Source: a virus. Taken from it: DNA of 64,000 nt. The position numbers and the translations under genes are program-made. Below the pieces are notes generated by a model. That model was given only the letters and a program-made list of their open reading frames with translations. It did not search any database and had not been told where the DNA came from. The DNA lies in the IMG/VR virus record IMGVR_UViG_3300035158_000384, positions 31,754 to 95,753 of that record; one strand, 5' to 3'. Positions 48,801 through 57,281 of the stretch are shown here, piece after piece (within the stretch, counting starts at the first letter, position 1; every line of letters begins with the position of its first letter).

Positions 48801-51800
48801 TCTTCTTCGCCGCTTTTGACGTTGTGTCAAACTCCGGGTCTGCCGCAACCCCCTGCAACGCACCTTTCGTTTTGAGGTCCGCAACGTGCTTGAGCCAATT
48901 CTCTACCGCCTTCACCTCTCCGGGCGTTACCTTGTTCGTGAACAGCTTGGCAACCTTTGGAGCCATATCCTTCGTTATGGTCTCATATCCTTCAATCCCG
49001 GAATCCGCACACCACGTCTGGAAGGTTTTCAATGGTACGTTCAACTTTCCAGTAGTCGCCCAAGCAGACATGGCTTTGTCTTTCACACTCGAACCGGTCG
49101 TGTACTTGGCGGTTTCATACTGATACTGTTGTTCCTGCCCCTCTTCGAGCAGCTCAATTTTAGCTACGTTGAACCAGACATGGTACGGAGGCTGTGAAGG
49201 GTTTATTTTGGTGTTAGCGACGTACTCACCGACCCTCTCCTCACCCTCCGCAGTCGTCAATATGAACCTGCCTAACGACACGGAAGGATCAGAACCCGTC
49301 AAAACATCCCCATCAGCATCATAAAGACGTACTAACTTCCCGTAATAGTCTCCCGGCTCATACTTTATTGCTGTTGTGTCTGTCCCTACCGCTGCGTTCA
49401 ACACCTTTAGTGCTTCTGGCGGCAACGGGACGCCAGCAGTCCAAGCCAAAGTCTGAACCATATCGGACACGCCATCCGTAGATGGAGGTGCTGTCTCCAC
49501 CTGTTTGGGTGTTGTCTCCTTTTTACCCACCAGTATGAAGTCAGAAGGGTATTTTACCACCATACCCTCTTCGTCATATATCGTGAACCACTCAATGGCT
49601 ATGCCAACCTTACTTATCATACTTACTATCTCGCGCGGTTTCGGTTCCTCCACGTAACCCAACACGGTAAATACGTCATCACCACCCACCTCCGTTTTGA
49701 ATACATCGTCAACCTTTGGGTAGCCTTCTGGTGAAGGAATAAATTTAAGCTCGCTGATGTCGTTTATGAAGACATTGGAATCCACAATCGCCTTTTGTAT
49801 TGCAGGGTTAGCTGGGGGGCCTATTACTGGCTCTTGTTCTTCTTTTGTTTGTTCGGGTTCGACAGCATCCGATCCCACCAATTTGAAAGCGCCGGGGTCT
49901 CTAAACACCTTCAAAACCTCGTCGTCATCAACATCTTTCTCGTATAGGGACAAAGTATACGCTAGTACCTCGGAGCTTTCAGCGAAACCTATTCCGTAGA
50001 TCATATGCTTTAGCTCATCCCTATAACGGAAATACCCGACCACCTTACTGACTTCAATATGGCTCGGAGCAAATGTAACATCGAAGCCCACAGGCGGGTA
50101 GCCTTCAGGAACATCAACCCACTCAAATGTGGACATAGAATCAGGAACAAGATCGGACAAAGCGTCTGTTACTGCGTCGGCGTCCTTCTGCGACAACGTA
50201 TATGGAGCAGTTGTCACCAAAGCAGCCCCTTCGGTTGAAACCTCAAAATTGTCGGGGTCTGTATCAGCCACCGCGTAGTAACCACCCTCTTCGGAAGGTA
50301 CCTCAAATATCGGGTTGACATGCTCGGCTTCCGTACCTTTCACCACATAATGCACATACGCCACGAGCTTTGACGCTTTGGGCAATTCCGAATGGTTGAC
50401 CATAGAACCAATCTCGGGGAGCCCTTGACCTGTCATGTTTTGTGAGCTTAAAAAGCTCCAATCCACCGTCTTGTAGTGGCCCGAACACCACGCTTGCAAA
50501 TCAGGTTTAACGGAGTAATTGGGCTTGCCCCTCGGCGCTGTTATGCCCTTGTTGGCGGGATCATTAACCTCCGAGACTGTGGGCGCGGCATCTGTCTCCG
50601 CAGCCTTGACTTCGTTATCCTGCGGCCATCCATGCTTTGCTACCCATTTGCTTGCATCGACGTAAATTTTCTTGTCGCGATCTGTGAGCTTCTTCCACCA
50701 CTTCTGTGTCTGCGCCGCGGCTTTTGGAAGGATGGGCTTGATCAAGACCGAATCTGTTTCCTTACCTGCTCCGTGCGGTTTGCCTCCTTTGATGTCCCCG
50801 ATGAAAAAACGGGAGACAGAACTTCCGCTGTGGTAGTCTCCGAGGTACGCCACAGGTCGAACAGCTAATCCGGTTTCCTCTCGCACTTCTCGAACCGCCG
50901 CCTTCGTGAACCCTTCACCTTCGTCAACAGTACCTTTCGGAAACGTGAGTGTGTAACCCCCAAACTCGTTCATAGGATGAACCATAACAAAACACGGAAC
51001 CGGGCTTGTGAACAACTTACCTTTACCGGAGAAGGTGGTACCTGCCGGAACAACTGCTACAACGCCTGCGGACAAATGACCCTTACTCGGTGTTTTTACC
51101 TGTGGTTGCTGTACGGGTGTGGGTTGATCATACCCTTTTGGAAGGTCCGAAGGTAGCGTGACGTTTGTTCCCGGCACCGTAACCGTCAATTCTGCACTTC
51201 CTGCCTTCTTACCAAACGTCACCTCACCCGTATCCGTGTCAATGTCCGTATCTCCGCTGTACGCGATAGTCCATTCGTTTTTATCAGCTAAAGAGGACAT
51301 GTCTACTGTCCCAACATCTTCTTTCTTCGGTGTGTATGTTTTTGTCTTTGCGGGCACCAGTACTCCCGCAAGATTTCCACCAGACCCTGTACCAAGCACC
51401 CACCCCAAAAGCCGATGAGAGGTTCCGGTTGCAACTCTTTTGATCTTTGTGTTGACAAAGAAAGGCGCATCTCCCGGAGCATCAATGAAGACATTCCCCG
51501 TATGCTTTGACCAAGCCTTGGCCACCTTGCTCAAACTGTATGACAATGTCGGAAACCCTGATTTACCCGGTTTGGAGTAGAGAGTTTCTGCAACGTCAGG
51601 ATCAAAACCAAGCACAGGAGCCTTATTGAGATTAACAGCGGCATATGCTCCATAAATTTCATCTGGACGTAAAGCTACAAAGTAATGAGGTGTCGTACCG
51701 TCGGGTCCGAAAGCATAGCCGTGAACAACAATTTCGGTGAAACTACCTGTTAAGGGTTCGAGTAATGTTCCAATATCTAATGTGAAAGCCTCGCTCTCCC

Positions 51801-54800
51801 CTTTCGTTGCAGGGAGGTAGTGCTTCCCCTTGTCCGGTGATAAATTAGCAAATGCTTTAAGCGCAACCGCTGTTCCGAAGACGTCATCAGGTGTTTTCGT
51901 ACCTTCAACCGCAGTTTTGGGAAGCGGCTGTGCGTTAGCAGCAACTGTACCGTCGAAACTATAAACCTCATGATTCTCATTAAGGCTTTTAGCGTGCTGT
52001 CCTGTGATCAAGCCTGTGGATTTAAGAGATGTGATGTAATACGGTGTGGAATTGTTGGTTAAGGCATAACCTAAGATCGTCAGACCGTCTCCCAATCCGC
52101 CCTTAGTCCGAACTACATCCCCTATGTTATATATAAAATCCCCGGACATACTTTTACTAGCCAACCCCAAACTAGACGATTTCTTCTGTACGTATTCCTG
52201 CGCCTCCGGGGTACCACACATCTCAGGATCAGTTTTCATTGTCTGCGCATCACTACCGGGTGCAGGTATCGCGTCGCTGGCTATCTCTTTTGAAAAACCT
52301 GCTATCTTATCGGTATTGGACGAAACACAGGAAGCAAAGAAAATAATCCCAGTATCAGGCTCCTGCGCCATGTAGTGTGGCTTACCGTCGACCTTTGCGT
52401 AACCCAATATACTGTAGACCTTGCCTGTGGCTGATTCAAGTAGCGTACCTATAGGGTATTTGTATGCAATGTTGGCATCTTGTGCTTCAAAAGTATACTC
52501 GAAATCCCACCACGTCGCGTTCTTAGCGTAGTTCAACCCTTTCTGCGTCACGGAGGGTGAAAACGCCACAGAGTCCTCGGCTCCGGGCTCCGGTTTTGGT
52601 GCAACAGGTGCATAGTTGGCTGCCGGGGCCGCTCCTTTTTCCAACGCCAAAACAGGCACAACTTTGAGTACAAAAATTTTCGCCTCTGCGGTTGTGTTTT
52701 TGGTTTTGTACTCTGTCCAAGCGGTTGTTCCAAGTATAGCCTGAGTGGTGTTTGTTTTGGTACTCTTTCCGTAACCCAGCACCTCATACAAACCGGTATT
52801 CCCGTCTATGGAGAGATTAACCGCGTCACCAACCGCAAACGGAGCATCTGTGGGTGTGTCGATGGGGTCTATATTCTTGGTCTCAATGTAGTTTACAAGA
52901 TCGCTCAAACGCGCAAACGTAACAGGTATGTGGTCCACAGGCTTGGCAAGGAATTGCTTTTCTACGGTCGAAAGATTGTAGGTATAAACCTTTGGAGGTT
53001 TCGACATGGATGAAGCGCTCAGGAAAACGACATGACACCCGTGAACAGGCAACGGATCGTTCACAACGATAGCATAGCCATCTCCATTAGCCTTCTCCAA
53101 GACATCAAACTTCTTGTACATGAAATCAGATTCAGGTTCCGGCAACGGGCCTTCAAACGGCGTCAAAGCACCGTCATTGTAAGCAGTCAGGGCAACAACG
53201 TCGGAAACAAATTCGTAGTTACCGGCGACATGTTTTAATGCAATCATCACCTCGGACGTTTGGTAGTTCAACGCCTGAACCACGGTGACAGGGTCGTCAT
53301 AAAACAGCCAATTGGAACCTTCAACAAAGGTTTCGACTCCTGCTTCCTGTGCTGTTTTAGTGTCTTTCAGCGGGTAAGCGGAGATGTCTGCCAACGCCAC
53401 TTGGTTTGCATACTGCGCAGCAAACTCAAGTTTGACTCCTGCATCAAGATCAGGCTTTTCTACCTCGGGCACAAATGGTTGAAATTTAGCGTCCGCGTAC
53501 AAACCTGCCAGAACCGCTTCGCTCGCGACACGGTAAAACTCCCCAGCGTCATCCGTCAACGAGATGTAAGTGGTTAGTTCCTCCGCCAAGTACTGCACAC
53601 GGTAAGCCGATCCAAGGAAAACCTTCTTGTTGTTCTCCTCTACCCACACACCATTTAATATCTCGTCGCTTTGGTGCTCTGCGCTCAAAGCCTTGTAAAA
53701 CGCGGTGTCTTCCAAACCAATCTGTGTGATGGTCTTGTTGGCGGCATCGCCTGCTCCCAACAGAGCCTTGAGTGTGTCCAAATCCACGGAGCCGTCTATC
53801 TTCGGAGCTTTCTCTCCCCGCGCCACTTCCTTCAACTTTTCGGTTGTGTAATAACCAGTCACGACGTCGTCGTAGTAGGGTACAGGATCGCTTTGGTTGA
53901 AGGCCACAAAAACGGTTTCACTCGGTTTGGTCTTGTAAGCCCCCTCGAGTCGCCAAATGGCGTTTGTTGGAGTGTGTAACCACAGACTGCCCTCGTCGGC
54001 GGTGTCACCACCCTCTATGGCTGTTTGTACAAACTCGGTTTTCGCCAACGGATAAGGCTCTATACTTTCCGGTGGAACCCCTACCGTCTGTTTGATCCCT
54101 TGTTCGACCGATGCGGGGACGCTTTTGGTAGTGATAGCTTCAGGCTCTTCGCCTTCTTCCTCTTCCCCTGCAACCGTGTCTTGTGCTTCCTTCTTTTTGT
54201 AGTTAGTCCAAGGCATGTCGATATGCCCTTGAACCACCTCAATTGTGTCTTCCTCCCACATATCCACAATTTGATCATCCCAAACCGCTAAATTCTTGCC
54301 TGTGGTCGCTTGTGTGAGAAGAAAAACAGGATCGCCGTCCACGTCCTGAAAAACGGTGGTTACTGTAACTTGGTTGCCATCCGCGTCTTCAAGCACAGAC
54401 CCTATACCTACGTCTGTCCCCGCTTCTTGACAAAGTTCGCCAAACTCGGTGCTCCCAACCGGAACAAACTTCACGTCTTCCAAGCCGTCAAGTTCCGGGT
54501 CGTCGGACTGGGCCACATATGCTTTGACCTGTTTCTCTATCTGTTTTCCACCCGCGCTTTGCTGGAGCTTGTAGCCTTCTTTCGGTTTAGGGTTCGTCTT
54601 GACCCACTCCGAAAACGTGGTGTACATATCCGACGCGACCGACAGCGTTGTCAAAATCGTCTGCCAATCCCCTTTTTCCCACGCTTTAATGAGCGTGTTG
54701 AATGGGCCTCCTGACAGCTTTCGTTTTTGAATCCACTTCTTTAATTTCTTCAATGCGGACCACACGGCGGGCGCTTCCATGTTCTGCCCCAAGTAAGCCG

Positions 54801-55758
54801 CACGGTACATGTCATAGGTAAGCTTGACCAGCTTATCTACCTGCGTTTGGTTCATGCCGGAAGGAACGGAGTAAAACTGACCATCCGGGTGGAAATACGC
54901 CAGATAAATGTTGATGGGATCGTTGTAGTGGAGGGGGTTGCGCTTTGTGCCTATGTCTTGATAAGACGGAGGGGGTTTAGATTCGGAATTTACGCCGCCT
55001 ATCTTGAGGTACGCACGGTCTTCCACCGCGAGCACGAAGTACGCCATCATCGTGCCCCATATTTCCCACAAGTATTTTTTGGAGGTTCCGTACTGCTCCT
55101 TGCCTGCCTTGGGATAAATGCTCTCATTCATGTCGTTGAGGTCTTGCAGAGCCGCTTCTTTGTAGTCCGCATCGGACGTGTTGCTCAAAATCCCTTGAAC
55201 GACCTCGTACACATCGGGCTTGTGTCGCCGACGAATCACGCCATTTTCAACCGCTTCCGCAGATTCGCCGAACGCAGCCTCAAAATCGAGGGTGTGCCCC
55301 GTATGTTGTTCGTACAAATCGACGAAACGAGCGGCGGTGGGAAGGTCAAAACCGTAGTCCCACCGCCACGCTTCTGCTTGGAACCTTTCGCAAACCTGTT
55401 CAGGCTCCAACCCGTATAACGCACCGACCCTGTCTTCGTCAACTAGCCCCTGAGCGGATGCTTCAGCATACAGCCGAGCCGCCCACGCTTTTCCCGGCTC
55501 TGCACCGTGCAATGACCACGAGCGCACAACCGGGGACACTTCCTCCGTCAAGAGTTCAGATAAAGCTTGGGCGTAGTCCTCTTCTGCCGCTTGAAAAAAA
55601 CGGTGCATACGCGACACCGTTTGAAGGCCCACACGACCCTCTGACAGCTTTTTCGCGACGGAGTGACCTGTCACACCCTCCAAGGCCGGAAAACGATCCT
55701 CACAAGCAGACAGGGCGTTTGTGGCGTGTTTCTTGACGGAATCAGGTACGATATACAC
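45862..55758 (-). CDS. Giant multidomain (polyvalent-type) protein with Nudix, kinase-like and ART-like domains
   Basis: The product has 3298 residues and a GTG start with GAGGTG. Residues 1-~60 (VPDSVKKHATNALSACEDR ... LSEGRVGLQTVSRMHRFF) resemble a small N-terminal module common in phage capsid-linked proteins. Degenerate ~100-residue beta modules ending in LGY/LGW repeat between ~440 and ~1500 and again near 2030. A canonical Nudix box, GTVDEGEGFTKAAVREVREE then TGL, lies near 1607-1629. Around 2355-2475 a kinase-like region has KYFFKT and GDHDGHSGNW...IDRG, like the D-x-H-x2-N and Asp-Gly motifs of PI3/4K/HipA-type kinases. An acidic linker follows (~2835-2850). The C-terminal ~180 residues (LLSNNTKPYYGL, SGGTQGIF, VLLRTD, DDFGNE) resemble ADP-ribosyltransferase-like domains of phage head proteins. 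It may be packaged and injected to modify host targets; that is inference. Confidence 0.75.
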   Translation of the reverse strand: MYIVPDSVKKHATNALSACEDRFPALEGVTGHSVAKKLSEGRVGLQTVSRMHRFFQAAEEDYAQALSELLTEEVSPVVRSWSLHGAEPGKAWAARLYAEASAQGLVDEDRVGALYGLEPEQVCERFQAEAWRWDYGFDLPTAARFVDLYEQHTGHTLDFEAAFGESAEAVENGVIRRRHKPDVYEVVQGILSNTSDADYKEAALQDLNDMNESIYPKAGKEQYGTSKKYLWEIWGTMMAYFVLAVEDRAYLKIGGVNSESKPPPSYQDIGTKRNPLHYNDPINIYLAYFHPDGQFYSVPSGMNQTQVDKLVKLTYDMYRAAYLGQNMEAPAVWSALKKLKKWIQKRKLSGGPFNTLIKAWEKGDWQTILTTLSVASDMYTTFSEWVKTNPKPKEGYKLQQSAGGKQIEKQVKAYVAQSDDPELDGLEDVKFVPVGSTEFGELCQEAGTDVGIGSVLEDADGNQVTVTTVFQDVDGDPVFLLTQATTGKNLAVWDDQIVDMWEEDTIEVVQGHIDMPWTNYKKKEAQDTVAGEEEEGEEPEAITTKSVPASVEQGIKQTVGVPPESIEPYPLAKTEFVQTAIEGGDTADEGSLWLHTPTNAIWRLEGAYKTKPSETVFVAFNQSDPVPYYDDVVTGYYTTEKLKEVARGEKAPKIDGSVDLDTLKALLGAGDAANKTITQIGLEDTAFYKALSAEHQSDEILNGVWVEENNKKVFLGSAYRVQYLAEELTTYISLTDDAGEFYRVASEAVLAGLYADAKFQPFVPEVEKPDLDAGVKLEFAAQYANQVALADISAYPLKDTKTAQEAGVETFVEGSNWLFYDDPVTVVQALNYQTSEVMIALKHVAGNYEFVSDVVALTAYNDGALTPFEGPLPEPESDFMYKKFDVLEKANGDGYAIVVNDPLPVHGCHVVFLSASSMSKPPKVYTYNLSTVEKQFLAKPVDHIPVTFARLSDLVNYIETKNIDPIDTPTDAPFAVGDAVNLSIDGNTGLYEVLGYGKSTKTNTTQAILGTTAWTEYKTKNTTAEAKIFVLKVVPVLALEKGAAPAANYAPVAPKPEPGAEDSVAFSPSVTQKGLNYAKNATWWDFEYTFEAQDANIAYKYPIGTLLESATGKVYSILGYAKVDGKPHYMAQEPDTGIIFFASCVSSNTDKIAGFSKEIASDAIPAPGSDAQTMKTDPEMCGTPEAQEYVQKKSSSLGLASKSMSGDFIYNIGDVVRTKGGLGDGLTILGYALTNNSTPYYITSLKSTGLITGQHAKSLNENHEVYSFDGTVAANAQPLPKTAVEGTKTPDDVFGTAVALKAFANLSPDKGKHYLPATKGESEAFTLDIGTLLEPLTGSFTEIVVHGYAFGPDGTTPHYFVALRPDEIYGAYAAVNLNKAPVLGFDPDVAETLYSKPGKSGFPTLSYSLSKVAKAWSKHTGNVFIDAPGDAPFFVNTKIKRVATGTSHRLLGWVLGTGSGGNLAGVLVPAKTKTYTPKKEDVGTVDMSSLADKNEWTIAYSGDTDIDTDTGEVTFGKKAGSAELTVTVPGTNVTLPSDLPKGYDQPTPVQQPQVKTPSKGHLSAGVVAVVPAGTTFSGKGKLFTSPVPCFVMVHPMNEFGGYTLTFPKGTVDEGEGFTKAAVREVREETGLAVRPVAYLGDYHSGSSVSRFFIGDIKGGKPHGAGKETDSVLIKPILPKAAAQTQKWWKKLTDRDKKIYVDASKWVAKHGWPQDNEVKAAETDAAPTVSEVNDPANKGITAPRGKPNYSVKPDLQAWCSGHYKTVDWSFLSSQNMTGQGLPEIGSMVNHSELPKASKLVAYVHYVVKGTEAEHVNPIFEVPSEEGGYYAVADTDPDNFEVSTEGAALVTTAPYTLSQKDADAVTDALSDLVPDSMSTFEWVDVPEGYPPVGFDVTFAPSHIEVSKVVGYFRYRDELKHMIYGIGFAESSEVLAYTLSLYEKDVDDDEVLKVFRDPGAFKLVGSDAVEPEQTKEEQEPVIGPPANPAIQKAIVDSNVFINDISELKFIPSPEGYPKVDDVFKTEVGGDDVFTVLGYVEEPKPREIVSMISKVGIAIEWFTIYDEEGMVVKYPSDFILVGKKETTPKQVETAPPSTDGVSDMVQTLAWTAGVPLPPEALKVLNAAVGTDTTAIKYEPGDYYGKLVRLYDADGDVLTGSDPSVSLGRFILTTAEGEERVGEYVANTKINPSQPPYHVWFNVAKIELLEEGQEQQYQYETAKYTTGSSVKDKAMSAWATTGKLNVPLKTFQTWCADSGIEGYETITKDMAPKVAKLFTNKVTPGEVKAVENWLKHVADLKTKGALQGVAADPEFDTTSKAAKKIKLKSPLSPDLHNKLLTLNPNTLTETGEASPGGSKPNTILVDEEGNKYFFKTAPTSAEDFRPYVDAAAFELAEAVKGNNVPVRVVNADMHGTKRLGSLQPFVEPDNPPPANPESLSDDNKAELLAQHAFDMFVGDHDGHSGNWLMKGGKLIPIDRGQAFKFIIKGALQGQSSGESLKPDFHPAGNFGQGYAKQLLKSWGMEEAEIPTLAWKAMRRVIANIQGMTDGFLRSKIDPVLEKKGLTESQTEAVYNELFSRRDKYLANWTKVLKNLRADFKWPSVGEVEWLAPLPGIGDLGDSVEAVGFTEKEAKIIEEAKNSGWRGKSVQIDRDVIEEQAVMVRKVQMRTAKGDVVDATLIHFRISHDAGMRLTGKLLPEANLVHVKASDATDKIDALKIDVLKGYWKAIRVAVGNINYHLAVANDKNLNESKVSPVVSTPLTHTAGKNLKSDLIDLQEEAVAKLEEKHPETGDKYSDIAKMCDSYIDYCEKMESVVGDMDTYLGKGIKEHFYQWEKPPEEEEEEEEVVEEVPEEKPFNVTFKGAGAEWPNCNVADGVIEADETGVQFKKEIEDAYGKKHWAAGGNKAMFNATSHSQFVLEDKTTQARLYITPPGETPWSEVMADLRGHRGQCWGLIPGEPSPETVARLLHLVQDLTEMPMTPATSEDEEVLFLAKQLVVLQDKGKSWQPKAVAGHIYAGGVVSAEVEEEFAEAMDAYREGDTEKALSLLRKRVAAKLADKYPDVTEETLDQLPGWLPEGEYDGKDAGWNVKARLGVTRDDVVEVFPSNTFVAHRPLKGNAGDVLYLMLVNNGALLSNNTKPYYGLDPFGKPGKEPSGGSVGSDFASGGTQGIFATFRTGLTGGDIGAFYFDLSVLLRTDVFVTWFDDFGNEGAPRITDFERMVEAGHHWGWTGEICAATKPQVNVRHSLDLMKYLHTAVIGPYTSHTVEELVELAYEKGFTHFFNGRKPEKVIVKTNDEGNP
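48816..48830. promoter_or_regulatory. Near-perfect palindrome inside the giant gene
   Basis: TTGACGTTGTGTCAA has 5-bp arms and matches the dispersed site except at one arm base. It lies in a Thr/Ser-rich coding stretch, so it may be chance. Confidence 0.35.
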
Positions 55759-55786
55759 CGCACACCTCGCTTCACGTTATTTTCAA

Positions 55787-56092
55787 CTACACCAGAGACG
55801 ACACGAGGACTTCACCGAAGTCTTTGGCAAAAGCCAAAAGCACTTCTTTCGCCTCATTGCGAGCCGCGAGCACAGCCCCGGTAGCCAAGCGCTTCATCGA
55901 CTCCAAACGCCGCTCGGAAATGCGCTTGTACTTCACTTTCGACCACTCACCGCGAGTGTACTTCTTGAGGTCTTCTTTCATATCGTCGAGGATGTCGTCA
56001 GCAAGCTCTTTTGCATCACCTTCCAATTGATCCTCGACGCTGTCAAATAGACCCTCTACTGTACCTTTTAAGGCATCCATTTCGTCAGACAT
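55787..56092 (-). CDS. Small helical protein upstream of the giant gene
   Basis: 101 residues from the ATG at 56092 (GGAGGAAACC upstream); the longer reading runs into a terminator. The sequence is almost all amphipathic helix (KELADDILDDMKEDLKKY; ESMKRLATGAVLAARNEAKE). No membrane segment is strong enough to call a holin. Function unknown; perhaps a virion or partner protein of the giant gene 28 nt downstream. Confidence 0.6.
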   Translation of the reverse strand: MSDEMDALKGTVEGLFDSVEDQLEGDAKELADDILDDMKEDLKKYTRGEWSKVKYKRISERRLESMKRLATGAVLAARNEAKEVLLAFAKDFGEVLVSSLV

Positions 56093-56120
56093 GGTTTCCT
56101 CCGTCTGAAGAGTTGTCAAA

Positions 56121-56151
56121 CACCAAAACAACGCCGGGAGGGTACCCGGCG
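56121..56151 (-). terminator. Intrinsic terminator upstream of the giant-gene block
   Basis: CGCCGGG (56132-56138) pairs with CCCGGCG (56145-56151) around a 6-nt loop; the minus strand continues TTGTTTTGG. The stem and the adjacent CTGGTT are shared with the capsid terminator at 39.2 kb. Confidence 0.75.
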
Positions 56152-56190
56152 CTGGTTAAAACTCTACAACCAAAAACGCGGGGTCAAGTA

Positions 56191-56205
56191 TTGACGTTGT
56201 GTCAA
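56191..56205. promoter_or_regulatory. Near-perfect palindrome at the end of the lipoprotein gene
   Basis: TTGACGTTGTGTCAA (5-bp arms) overlaps the stop at 56202 and lies 40 bp before the terminator. No -10 box accompanies it. Confidence 0.5.
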
Positions 56206-56537
56206 TCCTCACTACCCGTGTCGTCCTCTTTCTCCTTCTCGGCCAAGTCCATCTCCGTCTCAACCGAGTCATAATACTGTTGGGTTGCGTCGAGATAGTC
56301 AGGGTCCAGATAACCGGGGACTGGCTTACCTTCCAATTCCCACGCCTCTTGCTCTTCGGGGGTCAAAGCCTCGTACTCTGCGGCCTCTTCAGGAGTTGGT
56401 TTCCTGTCTTGGTTGTAGTAATTGTACCAATTGCCGTTGATCTCGCGAACTTCCTTAACAGGAATACCGACGCAACCGCCGATGCTCACAAGGGTCACAA
56501 CCGCAATTAATACCAGCCATGCCAACCTCGTCTTCAT
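56202..56537 (-). CDS. Phage-encoded lipoprotein
   Basis: The product has 111 residues. MKTRLAWLVLIAVVTLVSIGGC is a lipoprotein signal peptide: basic n-region, hydrophobic core and lipobox S-I-G-G-C with cleavage before Cys22. The mature ~90 residues are acidic and disordered (PTPEEAAEYEALTPEEQEAW). It could be a superinfection-exclusion lipoprotein or an outer-membrane spanin; the size and acidic character do not settle which. RBS AGGAG. Confidence 0.7.
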   Translation of the reverse strand: MKTRLAWLVLIAVVTLVSIGGCVGIPVKEVREINGNWYNYYNQDRKPTPEEAAEYEALTPEEQEAWELEGKPVPGYLDPDYLDATQQYYDSVETEMDLAEKEKEDDTGSED

Positions 56538-56552
56538 CCTCTTTACTCCTTT

Positions 56553-56699
56553 TCACGTCTGTGCCTTTGAAAAATAGGTGTCAATGTACTCGCGATAACA
56601 CACGGGACAAACCACATGACACCCAATAAAAGCAAAGCCTATCGACATAGGGTAGTGATAAGCACACATCGCACATAGGTACGACAGGCTCACCCTCAT
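56553..56699 (-). CDS. Very small CxxC zinc-finger protein, 48 residues
   Basis: An ATG immediately after the stop of the BppU-like gene (TGA-ATG) opens a 48-codon frame with CAMC...CHVVCPVC, giving two CxxC pairs plus His. It fills an otherwise empty 160-nt gap. There is no independent SD, so translation would depend on coupling. Hydrophobic residues between the pairs (MSIGFAFIG) are atypical for a soluble finger. Confidence 0.45.
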   Translation of the reverse strand: MRVSLSYLCAMCAYHYPMSIGFAFIGCHVVCPVCYREYIDTYFSKAQT

Positions 56700-57269
56700 T
56701 CAAACGTCGTCGATGTCTTCGATGATGCGGATGCCAACGTAACCAGCCGCGGGATAAGTACGTTTTGACCCTGCGGGGGCTGTGACTTCAAACTCGCCCC
56801 AAAAGACACCTGTACGGTCGGTATCTCCTGTAACCCACTCGTACACGAGTTTGTTGTTGTCGTCACCGTCTACCAAAGCTGGTTGTGTTTGCAATTTCAA
56901 AAACCAAACGGTGGCTCCTCGCGGATAGTAAGCCGCCGGGGAAACCCCTCTGTCAAAGGTGACTTCTCCCGTCTGGTAGTCCACCGCGGAAACTGTCAAG
57001 ATTTCGTCGGACACGTTGCTCTCGATACGGCACTCGTCTCCAACACGTACTGTCTGAACCCACGTTTTGTTGGGGAATGTGACAGTAAAGGGGTCTGTCG
57101 GTTCAGCCACCTCATTCGGGAGCGATGTCTTGGCACCCATCGAGAAAGTGGCGGTGTACCCCGAGAGGTCTTTAGGGGTTGTACCATCAGACTCATAAAC
57201 CAAAAGCTCTACTGACGGCGCGGTATCGTGCCGTTTGAGTGTCACCGAAATTGACGAGGTAGTACCCAT
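56700..57269 (-). CDS. BppU-like baseplate/fibre protein
   Basis: The product has 189 residues. ISVTLKRHDTAPSVELLVYESDGTTPKDLSGYTATFSMG is the immunoglobulin-like N-terminal module of BppU-type proteins, and YPAAGYVGIRIIEDI is its closing strand. An internal segment (WVQTVRVGDECRIESNVSDEILTVSAVDYQTGEVTF) is a second small beta domain inserted into it. Likely a connector holding receptor-binding proteins. Confidence 0.72.
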   Translation of the reverse strand: MGTTSSISVTLKRHDTAPSVELLVYESDGTTPKDLSGYTATFSMGAKTSLPNEVAEPTDPFTVTFPNKTWVQTVRVGDECRIESNVSDEILTVSAVDYQTGEVTFDRGVSPAAYYPRGATVWFLKLQTQPALVDGDDNNKLVYEWVTGDTDRTGVFWGEFEVTAPAGSKRTYPAAGYVGIRIIEDIDDV

Positions 57270-57281
57270 CTGTAAGCCTCC

